This document shows, one piece after another, positions 8,510 to 17,915 of a stretch of 64,000 nucleotides of DNA. Both the position numbers and the translations under genes were made by a program. Source of the DNA: Ferrimonas senticii DSM 18821 (GTDB taxonomy: Bacteria; Pseudomonadota; Gammaproteobacteria; Enterobacterales; Shewanellaceae). Below the pieces are notes generated by a model. It made no database searches, had not been told where the DNA came from, and saw only the letters and a program-made list of their open reading frames with translations. Each line of letters starts with the position of its first letter. Within the stretch, counting starts at the first letter, position 1. The stretch is taken from contig NZ_AUGM01000001.1 of the NCBI RefSeq assembly GCF_000422665.1, positions 365,352 through 429,351 on the forward strand, in the 5' to 3' direction.

Positions 8510-9623
8510 CGTTGAGTACAACCTCCCAGCTCTCAACCCAAGTGATGGCTACTTTCTGACCCAAAGAGTGGTCTACGTCTGGATCGTCTTCGTTGAAGAA
8601 CTCGCTAACTTGCACGCGCATGCCAGAATCCAGCTCAACAATCGATTCCAAAGTCATGCCTTTATAGGTGCGCTCGGTCACGTGGCCAACGATGCCACGC
8701 TGTTCAGACTCTTTGATCTCTTCGATGCGCAGATCTTCAGGGCGCAGCAGTACCTGCAGCTTATCGCCAATCTGGACATCAAGATCGCAGTACACCACCG
8801 ACTCAACGCCTTCGATTTCGGCGCGAATGCGTTTGTCATCAAGACGTTCGATAACGCTGGTGTGGAATACGTTGATCTCGCCAATAAAGCGCGCCACGAA
8901 TAGGTTCTTAGGATCTTCGTAGATCTCACGTGGCGAGCCGTCTTGCTCGATCACGCCATCACGCATCACGATGATGCGGTCAGACATCGACAGCGCTTCT
9001 TCCTGATCGTGGGTTACGAAGATAAAGGTAATGCCCAGTTGACGCTGCAGTTGCTTCAGCTCGATCTGCATCTGCTTACGCAGTTTGTAATCCAGCGCCG
9101 ACAGCGATTCATCCAACAGCAACACTTTTGGCTTATTCACCACCGCGCGGGCGATAGCGATACGCTGCTGCTGACCACCAGACAACTGGTGTGGTTTACG
9201 CTGTGCCATGGCGTCCAGACGGACCATGCGCAGCGCTTCCATCACCCGTGGTTCGATTTCGGCGGCTGCAACTTTTTGCATGCGCAGGCCAAACGCCACG
9301 TTGTCAAACACGGTCATGTGTGGGAACAACGCGTAGCTTTGAAAAACGGTGTTTACATGGCGATGCTCAGCAGCAACCTGAGTCACATCTTGGCCGTTAA
9401 GAATGATCTCGCCTTGGTCGGCGGTTTCAAAACCGGCAATCATTCTAAGCACGGTGGTTTTACCGCAACCTGATGGGCCCAGAATGGTAAGGAATTCGCC
9501 GTGATTCACATCCAGATTAAGGTTGTTGATGATCTGTTTGCCATCAAAACTCTTGCTAATCCCAGTAAGACGGATAACTGGTTGTGCTGCTGTCTGTCCG
9601 TTCAACGTCTGTTTTTCTCCCAC
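8493..9623 (-). CDS. potA: Spermidine/putrescine ABC ATPase PotA
   Basis: ATPase of the polyamine importer, 376 residues. Walker [10 protein letters not shown], signature LSGGQQQR, Walker B VLLLDE and the switch His in FVTHDQEEA are intact, and a C-terminal regulatory TOBE-type domain follows from ~residue 250. The start is GTG at 9623; its product [10 protein letters not shown] aligns with E. coli MGQSKKLNKQ, which supports this unusual start. First gene of the leftward potABCD operon. Confidence 0.95.
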   Translation of the reverse strand: MGEKQTLNGQTAAQPVIRLTGISKSFDGKQIINNLNLDVNHGEFLTILGPSGCGKTTVLRMIAGFETADQGEIILNGQDVTQVAAEHRHVNTVFQSYALFPHMTVFDNVAFGLRMQKVAAAEIEPRVMEALRMVRLDAMAQRKPHQLSGGQQQRIAIARAVVNKPKVLLLDESLSALDYKLRKQMQIELKQLQRQLGITFIFVTHDQEEALSMSDRIIVMRDGVIEQDGSPREIYEDPKNLFVARFIGEINVFHTSVIERLDDKRIRAEIEGVESVVYCDLDVQIGDKLQVLLRPEDLRIEEIKESEQRGIVGHVTERTYKGMTLESIVELDSGMRVQVSEFFNEDDPDVDHSLGQKVAITWVESWEVVLNDDQEA

Positions 9624-9983
9624 GTTGTAGTGATATGGATCGTTTGGTGCTGGGCACCGCTAAAAAGGCAGCGCATGATAATCACCACGGACTTGAAAAC
9701 AAAGTCTTTTCAGCCCAACTTTGACAATCAATTTCACCACGGCGGCCAAGTCGCTGCTGCGCGACGGCATTGTTGATTGCTGTGGCGTAAAACTCAAAAG
9801 TCTAGCTGAAGCAAAATCAACCGGCTCAGTTGGCCGCAAATGCCAGTAAATAAACGCGCTCTGGCCAATATCGGCAGCGAAAAGCGAGCGCTAGAGCAGG
9901 GCGGGTAACGCCGTGGCTGCAAGAGGCGAAGCCAGCGGGGTACTGTTTTTGCTGATCAGTGCGGCGCTGCTGCGGCTATTGGC
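9624..9983. other. Intergenic region between potA and a GGDEF gene
   Basis: 360 bp with no gene that I can support. It must hold the potA promoter (reading left). Short frames at ~9676-9777 and ~9909-9987 have no convincing ribosome site or family features. Confidence 0.4.
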
Positions 9984-11750
9984 TTAAACGCTGTCGCTGT
10001 CGGCAGTCGTGGTGGCGGCCATGTCGATGATGCTGCGGTTTCGCCCTTGTCGCTTGGCTCGATACAGCGCTTGGTCGGCGCGCTGCACTAAGCTGATTGG
10101 CTGCTGGTGGCTTTGTGGCTGACAACGGCCAACGCCAATACTGGCGGTAACCACGCGGTTGCTGCCATCGCCATATTTAAGCTTTAGCTGTTCCACTTTG
10201 TGGCGGAAACGTTCGGCCAATTGCTGCGCTTGGTTAATCGAGGTGTTGGTTAAGATCACCGCGAACTCCTCGCCACCGTAACGGGCAACGACATCGTGAT
10301 TGCGCTGAAACACCTCTCGTAATACGGCCGCGATGATCCGCAGATAGCGATCACCGTTGTGATGGCCCAGATTGTCATTTACTTGCTTGAAATGGTCGAT
10401 ATCGATCATCAATAGAATTAGTGCCACACCAGTGCGACTGCAGCGCGACCATTCGGCGTTAAGGTGTTGGTCAAAGTAGCGGCGGTTGTTGAGATCGGTG
10501 AGTGCATCGGTATGAGTCAATCGTTGCAACTTCACATTCGCTCGACGTAATTCGGCGGTCTTTTCTAGCACTTTCTGTTCCAGTTGGCGCTTTGACGCAA
10601 TCAAGTTTTCCGCCATCGCGTTCAGCGCCATAGCAAGGGTACTTAGCTCATCGTTGCTGTTGACTTGGATTGCGGTATCCAGTTTGCCATTGGCGATGCG
10701 GCGGGCGGCGTTGGCGACTCGTAAGATTGGCTGGGTAAGTTTGTTAGCCAGCCACAACGACAGAACAATGGTGGCGACAACTATCACTGCAGTTAAGGCA
10801 AGAAATAGCCCTTTGAGGACATTGTTGGTGGCTAACACCTCGCTGCGATCCATTTTGACCACAATGCCCAATTGCAATTCACCTAGATAACGACTGACCG
10901 CGACCACCTCCACCTGGCGGTAGTCCAATGCCCGTTCAAACATCCGCTGCTGCTGTTGCAGCGCCATCCTCATTGGTTCAGCACTGACACTGGTGGTGGC
11001 GATCAACAGTGGTGTGGCGGCAAATCGCAGCGGCGAAAACAGCAGTATTGCATCGTTATCGGTATAGGTTGCGGCTAATACCTCTCCACTTCGGCCAAGG
11101 CCACTGTGATCGGTAAACATCTGCTGAAACCCAGCGGTCTTGACCTGCATTGCCACTACCCCAAGCAGTTGCTCTTGTTGCAGTAACGGTGCTGAAAACA
11201 CCAATGCCGGTGATTGCTGTGGTTGCTGACTTAGCAGCAACGAGGCGGAGGGCATTTGCTGCCCTTGCAGGAACAGTGGGTGGTGTTTGAAGTTGTTGCC
11301 ATTAAAGCGATCGGAGGTAGCAAACAGCAGATCGCCGTTGCTGTCGGTGATGAAGATCTCCGCAATCGATTCGGTTGCCTGCAAGGCATCGTTAAGGATC
11401 CGCTTGATCAGCAAAAAACTGTCGGTGTCTTGCTGTTGTTGATAGTGCTGCAGTGATTTGCGCAATTGGGTGCGACTGGCAATCAGACTGAGCTTCTCTT
11501 TGTTGTTGGCGATGAAGTTGGCCAGTCGCTGTTGCTTGATGTTGGCGATCGCCTCTAGGTGATCCAACGACAGTTCGGTGACGCGCTGCTGCGCGTAGTA
11601 AAAGTAGCTAACGGTGATCAGCAGATGCGATGCCAATGCCACCGCAATTAGGATGATCAGCAGTTTGTTACGCAGGTTCACCGGCGCCACCTGCGGCGGT
11701 TCGCGGCGCGCGCGTGCTGTCGATGTGGTTTGCTGCTGCAGAGAACCCAA
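9984..11750 (-). CDS. Membrane-bound diguanylate cyclase (Cache-like, HAMP, GGDEF)
   Basis: A sensor cyclase making c-di-GMP. Order: helix near residue 30 (LLIILIAVALASHLLITVSYF), periplasmic Cache-like region to ~315, second helix (LFLALTAVIVVATIVLSLWLA), HAMP (TQPILRVANAARRIANGKLD), short coiled coil, GGDEF. The active site is GGEEF (492-496) with an intact RNHD inhibitory site five residues before it. No complete HAMP or cyclase element is missing. The start is uncertain: the frame opens with TTG at 11750, but a GTG at residue 22 (VNLRNKLL) lies directly before the first helix and behind an AGGTGG. Confidence 0.9.
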   Translation of the reverse strand: MGSLQQQTTSTARARREPPQVAPVNLRNKLLIILIAVALASHLLITVSYFYYAQQRVTELSLDHLEAIANIKQQRLANFIANNKEKLSLIASRTQLRKSLQHYQQQQDTDSFLLIKRILNDALQATESIAEIFITDSNGDLLFATSDRFNGNNFKHHPLFLQGQQMPSASLLLSQQPQQSPALVFSAPLLQQEQLLGVVAMQVKTAGFQQMFTDHSGLGRSGEVLAATYTDNDAILLFSPLRFAATPLLIATTSVSAEPMRMALQQQQRMFERALDYRQVEVVAVSRYLGELQLGIVVKMDRSEVLATNNVLKGLFLALTAVIVVATIVLSLWLANKLTQPILRVANAARRIANGKLDTAIQVNSNDELSTLAMALNAMAENLIASKRQLEQKVLEKTAELRRANVKLQRLTHTDALTDLNNRRYFDQHLNAEWSRCSRTGVALILLMIDIDHFKQVNDNLGHHNGDRYLRIIAAVLREVFQRNHDVVARYGGEEFAVILTNTSINQAQQLAERFRHKVEQLKLKYGDGSNRVVTASIGVGRCQPQSHQQPISLVQRADQALYRAKRQGRNRSIIDMAATTTADSDSV

Positions 11751-11952
11751 GCGTCATAACGCAATCCATTGCATGTTTTTATGGTTAAGGACGAGCCCAA
11801 TCCGGTTGCTGGCGTCACGGGCAACGGCTTTGAACGTATTCAGGGTTTAGTTAACAATTGCGATATTTGCCAGTCTGTTTATCCATAACTAGGTAGTGGT
11901 ACAGCGTCGTAGTGGGTTGTCGTTGCTGCCACCTTTTTGCCTTAAAAGTGGT

Positions 11953-11977
11953 TAGGGCGTGTTGACCTTTCGCCCTA
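11953..11977. repeat. Remnant of the MITE-like family (fused termini)
   Basis: TAGGGCG, then tgttgaccttt, then CGCCCTA: the left 18 bases are the terminus of the elements at 18310 and 29679, and the right seven bases are the opposite terminus. It looks like an internally deleted copy. Confidence 0.6.
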
Positions 11978-12053
11978 GCAACGCGATAAAAATTCGCTCA
12001 GTTCGCCGTCTCTCAATGAATGCTGGTGTGAGCCAGCTAACAATTCCGATTGC

Positions 12054-12074
12054 AAATGGCAGTAATTCGCATTT
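12054..12074. promoter_or_regulatory. Fur-like box 1
   Basis: AAATGGCAGTAATTCGCATTT is an imperfect palindrome that matches the gammaproteobacterial Fur pattern (AATGA-A centre -ATT-TCATT) at about 16 of 21 positions. It lies 140 bp before the receptor start. Confidence 0.55.
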
Positions 12075-12095
12075 ACCTGTTGATCTGTAATGGGC

Positions 12096-12114
12096 AATGC
12101 GACAAATTCGCATT
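12096..12114. promoter_or_regulatory. Fur-like box 2
   Basis: AATGCGA-CAAAT-TCGCATT is a perfect 7-5-7 inverted repeat of 19 bp, the length of a Fur operator. It is 22 bp from box 1 and shares the ATTCGCATT half with it and with the box at 25760. Confidence 0.6.
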
Positions 12115-12213
12115 CAATTTCTCGGGTGCTAATGGACTCCGAATTACGGTCGCGGTTGGGCTTAGTCGAACCACCGACCGCGATATAACCAGATAACATC
12201 ATTTTGAGACGTA

Positions 12214-14121
12214 GTGATGAACCGTAATTTTCTTGCTCTTTCTGTTAGCGCTGCCTTGCTAGCTGCCACTACCGCGCCAGTTTGGGCGCAAACCGCCTCT
12301 GACGAGATCGAACAGATCGTAGTTACCGGTACCCGTACTGCTAACTTGATCGAAAACGTGCCAAACACCACAGAGTTGTTCAGTGCGGCCGATATCGAAA
12401 ACATGGGCGCAGTGACCGTACGTGACGTGCTGACCAAAGCCGGCAACGTGCAGATGGGGGCGCAGAAGGGCGGGGTTAACATCCGTGGTTTGGGCGCCGA
12501 CTACACCGTGATTCTGGTGAATGGCCGTAAGCCGGGCGGTCTGGAAAACATCAAAGACTTCCAGTCAATGATCACCTCCACCCTGAACGTGAATAACATC
12601 GAGCGTATCGAAGTGCTGCGTGGTCAAGCGGGCGCAATGTACGGCGCTAACGCCATTGGTGGTGTAATCAACATCATCACCAAGCAGTCGGTTGAGCCAA
12701 TGACCGTGTTCTCGGCCACCGTTGGTAACTCCACCACCAAGCTGAGCATGGTCCATGACTTCGGCGTTAACGGTAACTGGGATGGCACCATCGCCGCCAA
12801 CTTCGCTGACGTTGCTGGTATCGAAGAAGACAAACCAGATGGCAGCGGCACCACCAAAACCGGTGACGGATACTTGGGCAACATCAACGCTACTGTGGGC
12901 TATCAGGTAAATGACGATAACCGCGTGCGTACTGAAGTTGGTTACATCGTTGATCGCAACAAAGAGTACACCGACAACGTTGTTAGCCGTGATACTGACC
13001 GTACTCTGCTCAATACTGCGCTGATCTGGGACGGTTACACCGACGAACTGAACTACTCTGCCGGCGTCTCTTACAACCGTACTGAAAACCTCAACAACGG
13101 TCACACCGATCTGTTTCAAGATATCGTGGTTGATGGCCAAGTGGCTTGGGAATTTAATGAAACCCATACCTTCTTGGTTGGCGGCGAATTCGTGGTTGAT
13201 AAAGCGGATACCGAAGTAACCAGCGAATCGCTGAATCGTTTTGCGGTATTCCTGCAAGATGAAATTTCGCTGTTTGATGAGCGGGTATTCTTGGTGCCAT
13301 CGGTGCGTTACGACGACCATGAAACCTTTGGTGGCCAAACTACTTACCAGTTGGGAAGCACTTGGGAAGTGATCGAAGATCACCGCCTGAAAGCCAACGT
13401 TGGTACCGGCTACAAAGCACCGACCCTGATGCAGCTGTACGGTACCGAAGCGACTGGCATCGGCACCTTCTGGGGTAACCCAGATCTGAAACCGGAAGAG
13501 TCGAAAAACTACGAACTGCGTTACGAATACCGTGGCGATCGTGTTGATGTGAACGTCGGTTGGTACTTCAACGATGTGACTGACTTCCTGCACCGTGAAA
13601 AGTGTGACTACAGCAGCAATTGTTCGTTCGTTGACGACAAAAATCCGAAAGGTGACTGGCTACGAGTCAATGTTGGCGAAGTAGAAATTCGCGGCATTGA
13701 AACCGAGCTGGCTTACCGCATGACTGAGCAGCTGGATGTGACTGTCAGCTACAACCACATTGATGCGGAAGTTCTGGAAGGTGAAAAGATCTACGGCGGC
13801 GCGAACCAAGGTCGTGTGCGCCTGTCTGGTACCGCGGAAGATAACTTTGGTTTGGATCTGGGTTACACCAACAACGAACATGATTTGACTGTGAATGTTT
13901 GGGGTAACTACTTCGGTGACTTCGCCAGCGTTAATGGCAAGACCGGCAAGTACACCATCTTCGACTACTACAACTTCAACGCTGCGGTGAAGAAGAACTT
14001 TGGCGACACCTACGCGGTCAGCTTTGGCGCTTACAACTTCCTGCAGAGCGAGCGTGATAGCGACAATGACGCCGCGCTGGATCCAATGGAATGGCGCTTA
14101 ACCTTCGACATGAAGTTCTAA
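12214..14121 (+). CDS. TonB-dependent siderophore/haem-type outer-membrane receptor
   Basis: A 635-residue outer-membrane receptor. Signal peptide MNRNFLALSVSAALLAATTA up to the VWAQ cleavage region, a TonB-box-like EQIVVTGTRT just after it, a plug domain (VRDVLTKAGNV, GANAIGGVINIITKQS), then a 22-strand barrel ending in Phe (WRLTFDMKF). The plug has the IERIEVLRGQAGAMYGANAI block typical of catecholate-siderophore receptors. Followed by the permeases, ATPase and binding protein of a siderophore importer, and preceded by two Fur-like boxes, so it is most likely the iron-repressed receptor of that importer (compare VctA/ViuA with VctPDGC in Vibrio). The exact ligand is open. Confidence 0.88.
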   Translation: MMNRNFLALSVSAALLAATTAPVWAQTASDEIEQIVVTGTRTANLIENVPNTTELFSAADIENMGAVTVRDVLTKAGNVQMGAQKGGVNIRGLGADYTVILVNGRKPGGLENIKDFQSMITSTLNVNNIERIEVLRGQAGAMYGANAIGGVINIITKQSVEPMTVFSATVGNSTTKLSMVHDFGVNGNWDGTIAANFADVAGIEEDKPDGSGTTKTGDGYLGNINATVGYQVNDDNRVRTEVGYIVDRNKEYTDNVVSRDTDRTLLNTALIWDGYTDELNYSAGVSYNRTENLNNGHTDLFQDIVVDGQVAWEFNETHTFLVGGEFVVDKADTEVTSESLNRFAVFLQDEISLFDERVFLVPSVRYDDHETFGGQTTYQLGSTWEVIEDHRLKANVGTGYKAPTLMQLYGTEATGIGTFWGNPDLKPEESKNYELRYEYRGDRVDVNVGWYFNDVTDFLHREKCDYSSNCSFVDDKNPKGDWLRVNVGEVEIRGIETELAYRMTEQLDVTVSYNHIDAEVLEGEKIYGGANQGRVRLSGTAEDNFGLDLGYTNNEHDLTVNVWGNYFGDFASVNGKTGKYTIFDYYNFNAAVKKNFGDTYAVSFGAYNFLQSERDSDNDAALDPMEWRLTFDMKF

Positions 14122-14157
14122 GCCTTGCCAGTTCACGCTAACCCTTAGCGACACGAC

Positions 14158-14187
14158 AGCCCCATCCCTGATTTCAGGCATGGGGCT
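14158..14187 (+). other. Intercistronic hairpin after the receptor gene
   Basis: Stem AGCCCCAT-c-CCTG, loop ATTT, then CAGG-c-ATGGGGCT: 12 pairs with one C/C mismatch, no following T-run. Likely an mRNA-stabilising or partially terminating hairpin that lets receptor and importer genes be expressed at different levels. Confidence 0.6.
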
Positions 14188-14220
14188 TGATGCGTTAGAA
14201 AAGTAAGTAAATTCGCCGAA

Positions 14221-15189
14221 ATGCAATACTACAAATATTCAATCCTGATGGCCGTGGCGATTGTGGTGCTGGGCACCATTTCGCTGTTTATCGGCGCTAT
14301 GGATGTCTCCATCGCCGCGATCATGGCTGGCGATCTAGAGCAGCTGAATGTGCTGCTGATCTCCCGTTTGCCACGTTTGATGGCGATCCTCTGTACCGGA
14401 GTCGGCATGAGTGTTGCCGGTCTGCTGATGCAGAACCTGTGCATGAACAAGTTCGTGTCGCCAACTACTGGCTCGACTGTGGCTTTTGCCCAGTTGGGGG
14501 TACTGCTGTCGCTGATCTGGTTCACCGACACCAGCTTGTGGCAGAAAACCGCCATCGCTTTTGTTACCTCAATTCTGGGTACTTGGGTGTTTATCTACTT
14601 CACCCAGAAGATCAAATTTAAAGACATCATCATGGTGCCGCTAATCGGCATCATGCTTGGCAACGTGGTTGGCGGTATTACTACCCACTTTGCCTACGTC
14701 TACGACGTAATGCAGTCCCTGCAGGGGGCGTTGGTGGGCGACTTCTCGCTGATCATTAAGGGCCAATATGAAGTGGTCTTCTTAGTGGTGCCGCTGCTGA
14801 TTGTCTCTTACTGGTTTGCCAATCATTTCAACATCGTTGGCCTGGGCGAGAGCTTCGCCAAGAACTTGGGCGTGAACTACAACCTGCTGCTGTTTGCCGG
14901 GCTGTCGATTGCGGCGCTGCTGACCGCCAGCATTGTGGTTACTGTTGGTGCAGTGGCCTATCTGGGACTGATCGTGCCGAACATTGTGGCGATGTTCCGT
15001 GGTGATAACATTCGCGGCTGTCTGCTGGACGTGTCGCTGTTCGGCGCGCTCTTTGTGCTGGCCTGTGACATCTTTGGTCGCTTGGTGATCTTCCCGTATG
15101 AGTTACCGATTAACCTGATTGCTGGCGTGGTCGGCAGTGTGGTGTTTTTGGTGTTGATGTTTAAACGCCTAAGCCCGGCGAAGGAGTAA
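14221..15189 (+). CDS. Siderophore ABC permease (FecCD family, VctD-like)
   Basis: Inner-membrane permease of 322 residues with about nine helices. The family hallmarks are MSVAGLLMQNLCMNKFVSPT and VAYLGLIVPNIVAMFRGDNIR, the latter being the ATPase-contact loop. It is the first importer gene, 99 bp after the receptor, and is followed within 4 bp by a second, different permease; such paired permeases occur in VctDG, FatCD and YclNO systems for catecholate siderophores. ATG 14221 begins the usual short N-terminal tail. The family is clear; the siderophore is inferred from context. Confidence 0.88.
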   Translation: MQYYKYSILMAVAIVVLGTISLFIGAMDVSIAAIMAGDLEQLNVLLISRLPRLMAILCTGVGMSVAGLLMQNLCMNKFVSPTTGSTVAFAQLGVLLSLIWFTDTSLWQKTAIAFVTSILGTWVFIYFTQKIKFKDIIMVPLIGIMLGNVVGGITTHFAYVYDVMQSLQGALVGDFSLIIKGQYEVVFLVVPLLIVSYWFANHFNIVGLGESFAKNLGVNYNLLLFAGLSIAALLTASIVVTVGAVAYLGLIVPNIVAMFRGDNIRGCLLDVSLFGALFVLACDIFGRLVIFPYELPINLIAGVVGSVVFLVLMFKRLSPAKE

Positions 15190-15193
15190 CGGC

Positions 15194-16174
15194 ATGACTG
15201 TATTGAATAATCCGGCGCCGCGTAATTTGCCGCTGCAAAAGGTCACCGCGATGGCGGTGATCAGCCTGATTCTGGCGGCGGTGTACCAGTTTATCTTTGT
15301 CGACTGGCGCTTTATTGAATTTGCGATGATGCTGCGCACCCCGAAATTGGTGGCGATCATCGTTGCGGCGTTCTGTATTGGTATGGCCACCATGGTGTTC
15401 CAGTCGATCATCAACAACCGCATCGTTACCCCCTGCTTGCTGGGGATGAACGCGCTGTACATTCTGATCCATACCGCGGTGGCGTTTGTGTTTGGCGCCA
15501 CCAGTGATCTGTCGGCGGATAAGAACATCGCGTTTTGCATCGATGTGGTGCTGATGTCGGTGCTATCAACCCTGATCTACGGCTATCTGTTTAAGAAAAC
15601 CAACTACAACATTCTGTTTGTGCTGCTTTCCGGCACCGTGATGGCAACCCTGTTTGGCAGCATCTCCGACACTTTGCTTCGGGCGATGGATCCGAACGAA
15701 TACGACATGTTGCTGAACAGCCTGATCGCCGGTTTCAACAACGTTAACGCCGACATTCTGTGGTTGGCGGCGGCGCTAATCGTGGCGGTGATTGTGTGGC
15801 TGCGCAAAGAGATCATGCTGCTGGATGTGATCACTCTGGGTAAGCATCAAGCGATCAACCTTGGGGTTAATTACGACAAGGTGGTGGTTAAGCTGCTGCT
15901 GGGGGTCACCATCTTTATCACCATCGCTACCGCGCTGGTGGGGCCGATCTCGTTCTTAGGTCTGATCATCGCCAACGTTGCCCGCGAATTTTTGCAAACC
16001 TACCGTCACCGCTATCTGCTGCTGGGCTCGTTCTTCGCCGGCGTGATTGTGCTGCTGATGGGGCAGCTATTGATTGAGCACGTGTTTACCTTCGGCTCGG
16101 TTATCTCGGTATTTATCAACGTCTTTGGTGGCGCGTACTTCCTCTACCTGATTGTGAAAGGGCAACAGCTGTAA
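15194..16174 (+). CDS. Siderophore ABC permease (FecCD family, VctG-like)
   Basis: Second inner-membrane permease, 326 residues. FecCD features: GMATMVFQSIINNRIVTPCL early and TALVGPISFLGLIIANVARE late, which forms the coupling loop. It starts 4 bp after the first permease and its stop overlaps the ATPase start by one base (TAATG), so translation is probably coupled. The two permeases should form a heterodimer for ferric-siderophore transport from the periplasm. Confidence 0.88.
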   Translation: MTVLNNPAPRNLPLQKVTAMAVISLILAAVYQFIFVDWRFIEFAMMLRTPKLVAIIVAAFCIGMATMVFQSIINNRIVTPCLLGMNALYILIHTAVAFVFGATSDLSADKNIAFCIDVVLMSVLSTLIYGYLFKKTNYNILFVLLSGTVMATLFGSISDTLLRAMDPNEYDMLLNSLIAGFNNVNADILWLAAALIVAVIVWLRKEIMLLDVITLGKHQAINLGVNYDKVVVKLLLGVTIFITIATALVGPISFLGLIIANVAREFLQTYRHRYLLLGSFFAGVIVLLMGQLLIEHVFTFGSVISVFINVFGGAYFLYLIVKGQQL

Positions 16175-16929
16175 TGATTAAAATCAGCAATATCTCCAAA
16201 TCTTACGGCAGCAAAAAAGTCGTTAGCGACGTTAGTTTTGAACTGCCAAAAGGCAAACTGATCTCTTTTATTGGCCCTAACGGCGCCGGTAAATCCACGG
16301 TGCTGCACATGATCGCGCGCCTGTTGGATCGCGACAGCGGTCGGGTAGAGGTGGATGGCATTGAACTGGGTGATTGGAACAGCACCGAGCTGGCCAAGCG
16401 CCTGTCGATTCTGACTCAGCACAACAACGTCACTATGAAGCTGACCGTACGTGAATTGGTGGCCTTTGGCCGTTTCCCGCACTGTGGCGGCAAGCTGACC
16501 GAAGACGATAAAATGATGGTCGAGCAGGCGATCAGCTACATGGAGCTGCACGACTTTGCCGATCGTCATATCGATGCGCTCTCCGGCGGTCAGCGTCAGC
16601 GCGCTTACATCGCGATGGTGCTGGCGCAGGATACCGACTACATCATCCTCGATGAGCCGACCAACAACCTTGATATCTACCACTCCTCGCAGATGATGAA
16701 GACCCTGCGGCGGATGTGTGACGAACTGGGCAAAACCATTGTGGTGGTGCTGCACGAGATTAACTTCGCCTCTTGCTACTCCGACTACATTGCCGCCTTT
16801 AAACAGGGCCAGTTGTACAAGTTTGATACCGCCGAAGCGCTGATGACTTCAGAGCACCTAAAGGCGCTGTACAACGTCGATTTTGAAATTCAACAGATGA
16901 ATGGCAAAGCCATCGCCATCTATTACTAA
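16174..16929 (+). CDS. Siderophore ABC ATPase (VctC-like)
   Basis: ATPase of 251 residues in the FepC/FecE subfamily. Walker A GPNGAGKST, Q-loop region LSILTQHNN, signature LSGGQRQR, Walker B YIILDEPTNNLDI and switch His in VVVLHEINFA are all present. It powers the two preceding permeases. ATG 16174 overlaps the previous stop. Confidence 0.92.
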   Translation: MIKISNISKSYGSKKVVSDVSFELPKGKLISFIGPNGAGKSTVLHMIARLLDRDSGRVEVDGIELGDWNSTELAKRLSILTQHNNVTMKLTVRELVAFGRFPHCGGKLTEDDKMMVEQAISYMELHDFADRHIDALSGGQRQRAYIAMVLAQDTDYIILDEPTNNLDIYHSSQMMKTLRRMCDELGKTIVVVLHEINFASCYSDYIAAFKQGQLYKFDTAEALMTSEHLKALYNVDFEIQQMNGKAIAIYY

Positions 16930-16950
16930 CTTTGCGTTAAGGATCAACCC

Positions 16951-17892
16951 ATGAACAAGACTCTAACCAAACTGGCAGGCGCACTGGCGCTGTGTATCGG
17001 TTTCGCTGGTAGCGCGCTAGCGGCTGGCACCATCGACATCACCACCGTTAACGACAAGAAGCAGCCAATCAAACTGGAAGTGCCGTACATGCCAGAGCGC
17101 ATCGCGGCGTTGAACTACACCACCGTTGATATCTTGGACCAGTTGGGTCTGGGTGATCGCATTGTTGGTATGGTGAAAAGCTCGGCGGTACCTGCGCACC
17201 TGCAGAAGTACGCTGACGATCCAAAGATCGTTAACCTCGGCACCATGAAAGAGTTGGATCTGGAAGCGCTGATGTCGCTGCAGCCAGATATGATCTTCTC
17301 CTCCGACCGTACCGTGCGTCAGTACAAGACGTTTTCGATGATCGCGCCAACCGTAGCCAGCTACGTGGAATACCAAAGCGGTTTCTTTGAAGGCTTTAAA
17401 GCTAACCTGATCCGTCACGGCGAGATCTTCGGCAAGCAGGCGGAGGTGGCTGAGGTGATCAAGCAGTATAGCGATCGCATCGCCGCAATGCGCGCGCAGG
17501 CGGACGACAAAACCGCGATGCTGGGTCTGTTCACCGGTGGTTCCTTGCACGTATTGGGTGATAAAGGCCGGATGTCGTTGATTACTCACGACATCGGCTT
17601 TAACAACCAAGCGGTTGGCGTTGACGTAAACCACGGCAACACCTCCTCTTACGAACTGTTCGTACAGAAGAACCCAGATTACCTGTTCATTTTGGATAAA
17701 GACGTCGCGGTAGGCCGCAATGCTAAATCTGCGACCATGCTGATGAACAACGAACTGATCATGCAGACCGACGCCCATAAAAATGGTCGTGTGGTGTTCC
17801 TGCAGCCAGGCGATACTTGGTACCTGACCGACGGTGGTATCGAAGCGCTGGATATGATGTTGGATAACGTTGAAGCGGCAATGAAGCTGTAA
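16951..17892 (+). CDS. Siderophore-binding periplasmic protein (CeuE/FatB/VctP type)
   Basis: A 313-residue cluster-III binding protein with signal peptide MNKTLTKLAGALALCIGFAG and cleavage after SALA. There is no lipobox Cys, so it should be free in the periplasm. The family pattern is visible: PERIAALNYTTVDILDQLGLG, LEALMSLQPDMIFSS, MLGLFTGGSLHVLG and VQKNPDYLFILDKDVAVG. CeuE/YclQ relatives bind tetradentate catecholates and supply a Tyr and a His to the iron; VEYQ and VNHGNTSSY could provide them. 21 bp after the ATPase gene. Confidence 0.88.
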   Translation: MNKTLTKLAGALALCIGFAGSALAAGTIDITTVNDKKQPIKLEVPYMPERIAALNYTTVDILDQLGLGDRIVGMVKSSAVPAHLQKYADDPKIVNLGTMKELDLEALMSLQPDMIFSSDRTVRQYKTFSMIAPTVASYVEYQSGFFEGFKANLIRHGEIFGKQAEVAEVIKQYSDRIAAMRAQADDKTAMLGLFTGGSLHVLGDKGRMSLITHDIGFNNQAVGVDVNHGNTSSYELFVQKNPDYLFILDKDVAVGRNAKSATMLMNNELIMQTDAHKNGRVVFLQPGDTWYLTDGGIEALDMMLDNVEAAMKL

Positions 17893-17915
17893 TTAGCAAT
17901 TGATAGGAGCACAGA

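Larger units (their letters stand above)
11751..12213. other. Regulatory intergenic region upstream of the TonB receptor
   Basis: 463 bp without a supportable gene. It holds a 25-bp MITE-end remnant (11953-11977) and two Fur-like palindromes (12054-12074 and 12096-12114). The short minus-strand frame at 11975-12202 lies across the operators and is not credible. Confidence 0.6.

Noticed and set aside
9672-9987. Short plus-strand frames in the gap before potA
   Set aside because: No ribosome site, no terminator and no recognisable composition.
12565-13593. 342-codon minus-strand open frame
   Set aside because: Antisense to the TonB receptor; low-complexity Val/Phe-rich translation typical of a shadow frame.
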